Positions 58,387 to 64,000 of a DNA stretch of 64,000 nt are shown in pieces; within the stretch, counting starts at the first letter, position 1; each line of letters begins with the position of its first letter. The stretch lies in contig NZ_JACHIV010000001.1 in NCBI RefSeq assembly GCF_014203325.1, positions 558,001 through 622,000 of the forward strand. The letters are read 5' to 3'. A model generated the notes under the pieces. It ran no database searches. It was not told the DNA's origin and saw only the letters and a list, made by a program, of their open reading frames with translations. Origin of the DNA: Saccharopolyspora gloriosae. Its GTDB lineage: Bacteria; Actinomycetota; Actinomycetes; Mycobacteriales; Pseudonocardiaceae. A program made the translations under genes and the position numbers.

Positions 58387-58767
58387 ATGACAAGAACAAC
58401 GGTGCTGCGTTCGCGTCTGGCACTGGTGTGCGCCGCCGTCGGCCTGGTGGGCGTGCTCGCCCCGGCCGCGCAGGCGACCGCTGCTCCGGCGGCGGATCCG
58501 GCGCGCGTGGTCGCCGAAGCCGGGCAGACCCCCGCGGCGACCGTGCAGGCCTACTACGACGTCAACCTGCTGGCCGCTCCCGGGGCTTCGGACGTCGTGG
58601 GATTCGTCCGGGCCGGAACTCTCCTGGAGAGCCCGAACGGCAACGTCAACGGTGCTTGGTACCCCGGGACGACCTGTGGCGACCACATGGACGGCGACAC
58701 CTGGGCAGAGGTGTACGTGCCCGGAACGCAGCGGTTCGGCTACGCGCCTTCCTACTGCATCATGTAG
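58387..58767 (+). CDS. Small secreted protein with SH3-like domain
   Basis: This 126-residue exported protein has a signal peptide (about 1-32, ending AAQATA). The small beta domain (TVQAYYDVNLLAAPGASDVVG and YVPGTQRFGYAPSYCIM) resembles bacterial SH3-like domains and has two cysteines. ATG 58387 follows GGGAGG. Its function is unknown; wall binding is possible. Confidence 0.72.
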   Translation: MTRTTVLRSRLALVCAAVGLVGVLAPAAQATAAPAADPARVVAEAGQTPAATVQAYYDVNLLAAPGASDVVGFVRAGTLLESPNGNVNGAWYPGTTCGDHMDGDTWAEVYVPGTQRFGYAPSYCIM

Positions 58768-58811
58768 TTCTCGCCGACCCGCGGGTCGAGGTCGGTCCGC
58801 GACCGGCTCGG

Positions 58812-58845
58812 CGCGTGGCGGGCGGGGCACACCGTCCGCCACGCG
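58812..58845. terminator. Bidirectional hairpin terminator
   Basis: The 10-bp stem CGCGTGGCGG/CCGCCACGCG has a 14-nt loop and lies between convergent genes. Confidence 0.65.
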
Positions 58846-58854
58846 ACCGTCGGC

Positions 58855-60072
58855 TCAGTCCACCTGGTCCGGGGTGGCGATCCACGTGTTGCACTCGGTG
58901 ACCCGGTTCTTGTAGAAGCCCTGGTCGATCCACGCCGTGTTGGTGGCGATGCTGCCGTGGTCGGGCTGGGCGTTGTACTCGTCGCCTCGCCCGCGCGAAT
59001 CGGTGAGCGCGGCGAAGATGATGTCGTTGTGCACGCCGCCGTTCTGCAGCGAGGCCAACGCCATCCCCTCGTAGCAGGTCGCCTGCAGCTCCGAGCGCCG
59101 CGTCAGTTCGAGCCCGACCGGGCTGGTGCCGTTCGCGTCGTAGGACGCCGCCGTGTACGCCTGGTTGATGCCGCTCATGCTCTGCACCGCGTGCCCGAAT
59201 TCGTGCGCGAACTGGCCGAGGAAGACACCTGCGTCGGTGCGCCCCTCCTTGTCGGCGTAGTAGCGCGCCGTCATGTAGATCGTGTTGTTGCCGGGGCAGA
59301 ACATGGCGGTCTGGTCCCAGGTCCGGGTGCCGCAGGGGCTCTCCACGGTGCCGTCGATGGTGAGCACGGACGGCATCCGGACCGGCAGGTTCGCCTCCTG
59401 CAGGGCGGGCGCCCACATCGCCATCAGGCAGGGCAGCGCGGCTTCGTAGAACGCGGCCTGCGCGGCCGTGTCGGTGGCGAACGGCGGCAGCGGGCAGGGC
59501 GTGTTCACGGCGCCGTTGCCGGGAATGTTGATCGGGTTGTCGCCGAGCGCGGCGACGGGACGCGCGGCCGGCGCGTACCCGCTGCTCGGGGCCGTGGTGG
59601 GCGCGGCGCTCGACGACGGGGTGGAGCTCGGCTCGCTCGACGTCGTCGGCGCGGCCGAGGTCCGCGAATCGTTGGCCGAACCGTCACCGGTCTCGTGCAC
59701 CGGGGTCTCGTAGTCGGACGCGTCCGTGCCGGACCGCGTCAACGCGCTCACGCCGACGGTGCCCGCGCCGAGCAGGAACAACCCGGTGATCACCAGGGCG
59801 ACGATCACGCCGGGGCCGGTCTTGCGGGGCTGCGGCGGCGGAGCGGACGACGGGTCGTGGCCCTGCTGCCACGGCGGCGGCGGACCCCAGTTCGGCGGCT
59901 GGGCCGGCGGCGGCAGCTGCGGGGGCAGGTAGTGCGGCTGCCCCTGGCCCGCCTGCTGCGGCCCCTGGTACTGGGCCGGAGGCTGGTGGTGCGGCAGCGG
60001 TTGCGAAGCCGGTGGCGGGCCGACCGGACGCTCCCCCCACGGGGGTTGCGACTGCGGTGGTGGCTGCGTCAT
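58855..60072 (-). CDS. Neutral zinc metallopeptidase (YpfJ-like)
   Basis: This 405-residue protein has a Pro/Gln-rich cytoplasmic head (about 1-85) and one span (VIVALVITGLFLLGAGTVG). A Ser/Thr/Pro linker and the peptidase domain follow, with GQFAHEFGHAVQSM (HExxH) and the downstream ELQATCYEG. Four cysteines may pair. ATG 60072 follows GGGAG. It is exported as a type II membrane protein. The long Pro/Gln head is typical of actinobacterial versions. Confidence 0.85.
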   Translation of the reverse strand: MTQPPPQSQPPWGERPVGPPPASQPLPHHQPPAQYQGPQQAGQGQPHYLPPQLPPPAQPPNWGPPPPWQQGHDPSSAPPPQPRKTGPGVIVALVITGLFLLGAGTVGVSALTRSGTDASDYETPVHETGDGSANDSRTSAAPTTSSEPSSTPSSSAAPTTAPSSGYAPAARPVAALGDNPINIPGNGAVNTPCPLPPFATDTAAQAAFYEAALPCLMAMWAPALQEANLPVRMPSVLTIDGTVESPCGTRTWDQTAMFCPGNNTIYMTARYYADKEGRTDAGVFLGQFAHEFGHAVQSMSGINQAYTAASYDANGTSPVGLELTRRSELQATCYEGMALASLQNGGVHNDIIFAALTDSRGRGDEYNAQPDHGSIATNTAWIDQGFYKNRVTECNTWIATPDQVD

Positions 60073-60237
60073 TGACCGATCTCCCGGCTTCACCGACGAC
60101 TGGAGCGCACCGAGCTTAGCGGTGCCGGGACCGGCGTTGGTCCACCGATCAGTCCACATCGGAGGTGCGCGGTGATCGCCCTCCGGTGCGGTCCTGACGC
60201 GGCCGGAGCTTAGCCAGGCCCGGCTATCGTTCGGGCC

Positions 60238-61932
60238 GTGTTGCGGAAATCGGGCCTCGCCGTCCTGCTGCTCGTGGTCGCCGCGCTGATCGGCCTCCCC
60301 GCGACCGGCCGGTCCGTGCCCGAGCCGATGCGTCCGCCACCTGCTCAGCCGGTGAACGTGCTGCCCGGCACCCTCGCCACCGACGTGCGGGTCAAGCTGC
60401 AACGCAACGGCGAGCTCACCGTCGCCGAACGGATCACCGTTCCGGACGGTCCGCCGGTGCACCGGACGATCCCGCTGCGGCAGCGCACCGGAGGCGGCAT
60501 CGACCGCGTCTTCGCGCTCAGCGACGTCCGGGTCGACGGCGGCCGCATCGAGATCGGGCCGGACGCGGCCCGCTTGACCCTGCCGCCCGGCGAGGTGGCG
60601 TTCGACTACACCGTGCGCGGAACCGTCGCCGGGATCGGAGACCTGCAGGAGATCCGCTGGCAGCTCTCCGGGGGCTGGGACCTGCCGGTGGACCGGGTGT
60701 CGGCGTCGTTGCTCGTTCCGCAGGTGCCGCAGGACATCAGCTGCCTCGCAGGCCCGGTCGGCGGTCACGAGCGCTGCGACGGCTTCGAGATCGACCGCGC
60801 CCGGCAGGTGCGGGTCCTGCAGTTCGGGCTCGCCGCGGGTGAACGGATGGACCTGTCGCTGCGGGTGCCCGCCGGCGCCGTGCCGTCGAACGCGATGACC
60901 GAGCGGCGCTTCGACCCGGCCTACGCGTTCTCGCTGACACCCGCCGTCGGGACTGGTCTCGTGGGTGCGGCGCTGCTGCTGATCGGTGCTTTCGGGGTCC
61001 TCCGGCGGTTGCGGGTCCGCGACCGCCGGATGTCGGCCGCGGCGTCCGGGCCCGTCGAGGTGCTGATGACCACCGCGGACGGCACCACGGCCTTCGCGTC
61101 GCCGGACGGCGTGCTGCCCGGCCAGCTCGGCACCGTCGCCGACGAACGGGTCGACCTCGTCGACGTCGCCGCCACCGTCGTCGACCTGGCGGTGCGCAAC
61201 TACCTCGGGATCGAGGAACTCGACGGGGACTGGCGCATCGCGCGCCGCAACGCCACGGACTCCGGGCTGCGCGAGCACGAACGCGCCGTGCACGACCTGC
61301 TCGTCGGCGACCGGGAGCAGGTGCTGGTCTCGGAACTCGCGGGCCGCAACCTCGCGCCGGTGCGCGACGCGCTGTACGCCGACGTCGTCGCCGACGACTG
61401 GTTCACCCGCAGGCCCGACGCCGAACGCAACCTGCTCTGGTGGGGCGGCGTCGGGATCGCCGCGGCGGGAGCGCTGCTCACGGCGCTGCTGGCGCTCACC
61501 GGACCGTTCGGCCTGCTCGGCGCGGCCGTGGTCGTCGTCGGCGGAGTCCTCACCGCCGCCGCCCGGCTCGTGCCCGCGCGAACGGCGCGGGGGAGCGTGC
61601 TGGCCGGGCAGATCCACGGCCTGCGCGAGCACCTGCGCACCGCGTCCGCGGCGGACGTTCCGGCGGTCGACCGGGAGACGGTGTTCTCCCGAGCGCTCCC
61701 GTACGCGCTGGTCCTCGGGGAATCCGAGCGGTGGCTGGCGAAGTTCGCCCCGCCCGACCCCGGCGGTGCGCCCGGCCCGCACTGGTACGCCGAACGCGGC
61801 GCTCCCGCGGACCTCGCGCGCTTCCGGGAGGCCTTCCCCGCGTTCGCGGCGGCGCTGTGCGCCGCGCTCGGAACGCGCAGACGTTCGCCGGGTTCGCCCG
61901 AACCGGTGACCGATGACGTGGCGTCGCGCTAA
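60238..61932 (+). CDS. DUF2207 membrane protein
   Basis: This 564-residue protein has a signal/anchor at about 5-25, an exported DUF2207 domain (VKLQRNGELTVAERITVPDG, FDYTVRGTV), and spans at about 240-258 and 400-440. A cytoplasmic C-terminal part follows (SGLREHERAVHDLLVG, FSRALPYALVLGESERWLAKF). The start is GTG 60238. It is divergent from the metallopeptidase. Function unknown. Confidence 0.85.
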   Translation: MLRKSGLAVLLLVVAALIGLPATGRSVPEPMRPPPAQPVNVLPGTLATDVRVKLQRNGELTVAERITVPDGPPVHRTIPLRQRTGGGIDRVFALSDVRVDGGRIEIGPDAARLTLPPGEVAFDYTVRGTVAGIGDLQEIRWQLSGGWDLPVDRVSASLLVPQVPQDISCLAGPVGGHERCDGFEIDRARQVRVLQFGLAAGERMDLSLRVPAGAVPSNAMTERRFDPAYAFSLTPAVGTGLVGAALLLIGAFGVLRRLRVRDRRMSAAASGPVEVLMTTADGTTAFASPDGVLPGQLGTVADERVDLVDVAATVVDLAVRNYLGIEELDGDWRIARRNATDSGLREHERAVHDLLVGDREQVLVSELAGRNLAPVRDALYADVVADDWFTRRPDAERNLLWWGGVGIAAAGALLTALLALTGPFGLLGAAVVVVGGVLTAAARLVPARTARGSVLAGQIHGLREHLRTASAADVPAVDRETVFSRALPYALVLGESERWLAKFAPPDPGGAPGPHWYAERGAPADLARFREAFPAFAAALCAALGTRRRSPGSPEPVTDDVASR

Positions 61933-62142
61933 GGTGATCGACGTTCGTCGGGGGAGATCAGTGGAGTCCAGAGGGGCCTGGGGATGACGAGTGCGGAGGC
62001 CGGCGGGTTCGCGGCGGCGAAGGAAGGTCTGAAGGCGGTCAGCGCCCAGACCCAGTCGATCAACCAATCGGTCGGCGCGGGCATGCTGTCCCTGGACCCG
62101 GAGGTCGCGGAAAAGGCCGCGAAGCGCGTCGAGGAAGAGATC
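61922..62142 (+). repeat. 221-bp direct repeat, first copy
   Basis: It appears identical base for base to 62980-63200. It covers the promoter-proximal region, a short leader ORF and the first 53 codons of the helical-protein gene. Confidence 0.92.
61961..61987 (+). CDS. 8-residue leader peptide
   Basis: GTG at 61961 behind GGGGGAG encodes MESRGAWG. Its TGA overlaps the ATG of the next gene as ATGA, so the two would be translationally coupled. It is repeated exactly at 63019-63045. Confidence 0.5.
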   Translation: MESRGAWG

Positions 62143-62397
62143 CTCGAGTTGCGACAACTGGCGAGGAAGATCAACTCGCTGAGCCTCGTCAAAGGGTTGG
62201 GGAACTACCCGGACGGCCAGCAATTGGCGCAGCGCTTCCAGGACAAAGCGACTGATGCGGATGCTGGTGCATTCGCCTTGATTCGTGCGCTCCAGGAAGA
62301 ACTGCAGAAACAGGCGGATGCGTTTCGGGGAGCGGCCCGGGACTACCGTGCGACCGACGAGCAGAACGCCGACGATCTCAGGCGAGGTATGCAGTGA
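61984..62397 (+). CDS. Helical protein of a duplicated module, first copy
   Basis: This 137-residue, entirely helical protein has no signal peptide. The N-terminal 53 residues (MTSAEAGGFAAAKEGLKAVS, then AQTQSINQSVGAGML) are identical to the second copy. The rest shares only the pattern (KGLGNYPDGQQLAQRFQDKA; AFRGAARDYR). The size and fold suggest a type VII secretion-associated helical hairpin, but no WxG or YxxxD signal is clear. Its stop overlaps the lipoprotein GTG, so it is co-translated with it. Confidence 0.75.
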   Translation: MTSAEAGGFAAAKEGLKAVSAQTQSINQSVGAGMLSLDPEVAEKAAKRVEEEILELRQLARKINSLSLVKGLGNYPDGQQLAQRFQDKATDADAGAFALIRALQEELQKQADAFRGAARDYRATDEQNADDLRRGMQ

Positions 62398-62939
62398 AGA
62401 AGAGCTCCCGGACAGTTTCCACGACGGCCGCAGGTTTCGCCTTGTTGGCGTTGTCGTCGTGCGCGCTCGGAGACTCTGGTCCCGATGGCGGCAGTGGAAA
62501 CGACGCGGCACCGCCGTCGGAAGCGCAGGGAACAGGGCTTGCGGACTTCGACCCTTGCACGTTCTTCAAGCCGGACGAGCTGACTTCGTTCGGAGTGGGG
62601 ACGCAGGCCGAGGACTTCACGCTCGTGAGCTTCCAGCCTGGATGTTCTTGGACCGGGCAAGACCTTGACCTTGTCCTGCAGAAGAATGCAGACGAGACCG
62701 TCGATAGCTTGAGCAAGGGCGCTTGGGACGAGTTCACCAAAATTGACGTAGCCGGCCGCGAAGCTGCTCGAGTCGTGCCTGCAGGTGCTACTGGCCAAGG
62801 GATCTGCAACACGGTCGTATCCACTGGCGGGGGAGTGGCGCTCTACCAGCTCACCGCAGCGATGCGTGACACCCTCGCTGATCCGTGCGGCGAGATCGAA
62901 AAGATCGCCAACCAGACCGCGTCTCGTTTGCCAGCTTGA
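62394..62939 (+). CDS. DUF3558-type lipoprotein, first copy
   Basis: This 181-residue lipoprotein has lipobox LSSC, a short Gly/Asp/Ser linker and the DUF3558 pattern (DPCTFFKPDEL, FQPGCSWTGQDL, CGEIEKIANQTASRLP). The start GTG 62394 overlaps the upstream stop as GTGA. It is the partner of the helical protein in both modules. Function unknown; a receptor, substrate-binding or immunity role is possible. Confidence 0.85.
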   Translation: MKKSSRTVSTTAAGFALLALSSCALGDSGPDGGSGNDAAPPSEAQGTGLADFDPCTFFKPDELTSFGVGTQAEDFTLVSFQPGCSWTGQDLDLVLQKNADETVDSLSKGAWDEFTKIDVAGREAARVVPAGATGQGICNTVVSTGGGVALYQLTAAMRDTLADPCGEIEKIANQTASRLPA

Positions 62940-62979
62940 TTTTGGGGGAACGTGGGGTTTTCCAGCACGGTCGACAAGA

Positions 62980-63200
62980 CGTCGCGCTAAGGTGATCGAC
63001 GTTCGTCGGGGGAGATCAGTGGAGTCCAGAGGGGCCTGGGGATGACGAGTGCGGAGGCCGGCGGGTTCGCGGCGGCGAAGGAAGGTCTGAAGGCGGTCAG
63101 CGCCCAGACCCAGTCGATCAACCAATCGGTCGGCGCGGGCATGCTGTCCCTGGACCCGGAGGTCGCGGAAAAGGCCGCGAAGCGCGTCGAGGAAGAGATC
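62980..63200 (+). repeat. 221-bp direct repeat, second copy
   Basis: This is the same sequence as 61922-62142, offset by exactly 1,058 bp. Identity stops abruptly at codon 53 of the helical gene. Confidence 0.92.
63019..63045 (+). CDS. 8-residue leader peptide, second copy
   Basis: GTG plus seven codons (MESRGAWG), identical to 61961-61987 and again overlapping the next ATG. Confidence 0.5.
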   Translation: MESRGAWG

Positions 63201-63455
63201 GAGGCGCTTCAGGGGTTGTACAGCCGAGCGTTGGCCCTGCAGCGCGTCAAGGGCCTCGGGGACTATCCGGACGGCCAACAGTTGGCGAAGCGCTTCCAGG
63301 ACAAGGCCGTTGATGCGGAAGCCGGAGCTTTGCCGCTGATTCGCTTGTTGCAGGGCGAATTGGTCAAGCAGGCGGAAGCGTTCCGCGGGGCTGCCAGAGA
63401 TTACCGTTCCATTGACGACCAGAACGCCGATGACCTTAGTCGAGGTATTCAGTGA
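63042..63455 (+). CDS. Helical protein of a duplicated module, second copy
   Basis: This 137-residue paralogue of the gene at 61984 has identical length and an identical N-terminal 53 residues. Residues 54-137 have diverged (EALQGLYSRALALQRVKGLG versus the first copy) but keep GDYPDGQQLAKRFQDKA and the C-terminal DDQNADDLSRGIQ. It overlaps the following lipoprotein gene. Confidence 0.75.
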   Translation: MTSAEAGGFAAAKEGLKAVSAQTQSINQSVGAGMLSLDPEVAEKAAKRVEEEIEALQGLYSRALALQRVKGLGDYPDGQQLAKRFQDKAVDAEAGALPLIRLLQGELVKQAEAFRGAARDYRSIDDQNADDLSRGIQ

Positions 63456-63988
63456 GCAAGTTTGTCCGATCCCTTGTCGGCGCCACCATGGGTGTAGCGC
63501 TCGTCGGCCTTTCCGGATGCGCGCTCAACGCGGGCGGCGATTCAGGAGGCGACGCGCAACCCACAGGGCCGGGTGCGGAGGGGTCGATCGAGACTTTCGA
63601 CCCGTGCAAGTTCTTCGAGCCGAATGAGTTGACGGGATGGGGTCTCCCCGCGCAGAGCGAACCCTTCGAGGGGGTCAGCTTTGAGCCGGGCTGCACGTGG
63701 GCCGGTGGCCAGATGTCCCTCGTCCTGCAGAAGAACGTCGACGAGACGGTGGAATCGTACGAAACCAGCGGAAGCTGGGAACGGTACGAGAAGAAGACCA
63801 TCGGCGGGCGCCCGGCTGCTCTGGCGAACGTGCCCGGCGGCGGTAGCACCGGAGGTTGCACGGTTCTGGTCGATGCCGGTGGCGGCGTGGCGATCTACTC
63901 CGTCTCCGGAAAGCTCACCGATTCGGTGGACGCATGCGCGGAAACCGAAAAGATCGCCGATCAGACCGCGTCTCGTTTGCCAGCTTGA
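63452..63988 (+). CDS. DUF3558-type lipoprotein, second copy
   Basis: This 178-residue paralogue of the gene at 62394 has lipobox LSGC, DPCKFFEPNELTGWGLP, FEPGCTWAGGQM and CAETEKIADQTASRLP. The middle is strongly diverged but the last 9 residues (QTASRLPA region) and the bases after the stop match the first copy. This suggests a third module may begin beyond the window. Confidence 0.85.
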   Translation: MSKFVRSLVGATMGVALVGLSGCALNAGGDSGGDAQPTGPGAEGSIETFDPCKFFEPNELTGWGLPAQSEPFEGVSFEPGCTWAGGQMSLVLQKNVDETVESYETSGSWERYEKKTIGGRPAALANVPGGGSTGGCTVLVDAGGGVAIYSVSGKLTDSVDACAETEKIADQTASRLPA

Positions 63989-64000
63989 TTTGGGGGAATC

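Overview
The window is high-GC actinobacterial chromosome, most likely from the Saccharopolyspora/Pseudonocardiaceae part of the order. The reasons are the very high GC at third codon positions, frequent GTG starts, ATGA/GTGA start-stop overlaps, and gene order that from memory matches two separate Mycobacterium tuberculosis blocks: Rv1220c-Rv1239c (sigE to corA) and Rv3200c-Rv3212 (potassium channel, adnBA, moeZ, rhlE). No rRNA, tRNA, CRISPR array, transposase or prophage was seen.

Layout. 0.2-6.3 kb: ECF sigma factor SigE and its zinc anti-sigma factor, a divergent O-methyltransferase, the Mrp Fe-S carrier, a MarR regulator, and a PRC/MgtE_N/CBS protein coupled to a DUF1003 protein. 6.7-13.3 kb: a CitE-like lyase, a very large patatin-membrane protein overlapping a CPBP protease, and a stress membrane protein. 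13.3-13.8 kb: a YoeB toxin whose YefM antitoxin frame carries an amber stop. 14-17 kb: LpqY-SugA-SugB sugar importer without its ATPase. 17-19.6 kb: secreted CAP protein, two tiny ORFs, and CorA behind a structured leader with a leader peptide. 19.8-25.2 kb: NUDIX, PH-domain, PHP, RecB-like nuclease and beta-propeller genes. 25.4-39.3 kb: DEAD-box helicase, ferritin-like protein, DUF3107, an AurF-like oxygenase unit with TetR control, hydrolases, a DUF3152 metalloprotease, MoeZ, a HemD-like protein and an alkyltransferase-like protein. 39.3-43.1 kb: a conservon-like HK-Roadblock-DUF742 operon with no GTPase gene. 43.7-54.1 kb: a GH18 chitinase and the AdnA/AdnB helicase-nuclease pair, split by three foreign-looking genes. 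54.4-64 kb: unknowns, a two-TM potassium channel with TrkA-N domain, a zinc metallopeptidase, DUF2207, and a tandemly duplicated helical-protein/DUF3558-lipoprotein module that runs to the window edge.

The most striking signal is non-coding. Seven intergenic copies of one modular element each carry an 81-85 nt near-perfect hairpin. The middle of its arms differs between copies but always changes on both sides, so pairing is kept. Each hairpin is followed by either an array of mini-hairpins with TTC loops or a single such mini-hairpin. One copy has its hairpin core inverted relative to its flanks, and another has a different loop that keeps the fold. I do not recognise this as a named repeat family. 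It is the best candidate here for an undescribed system.
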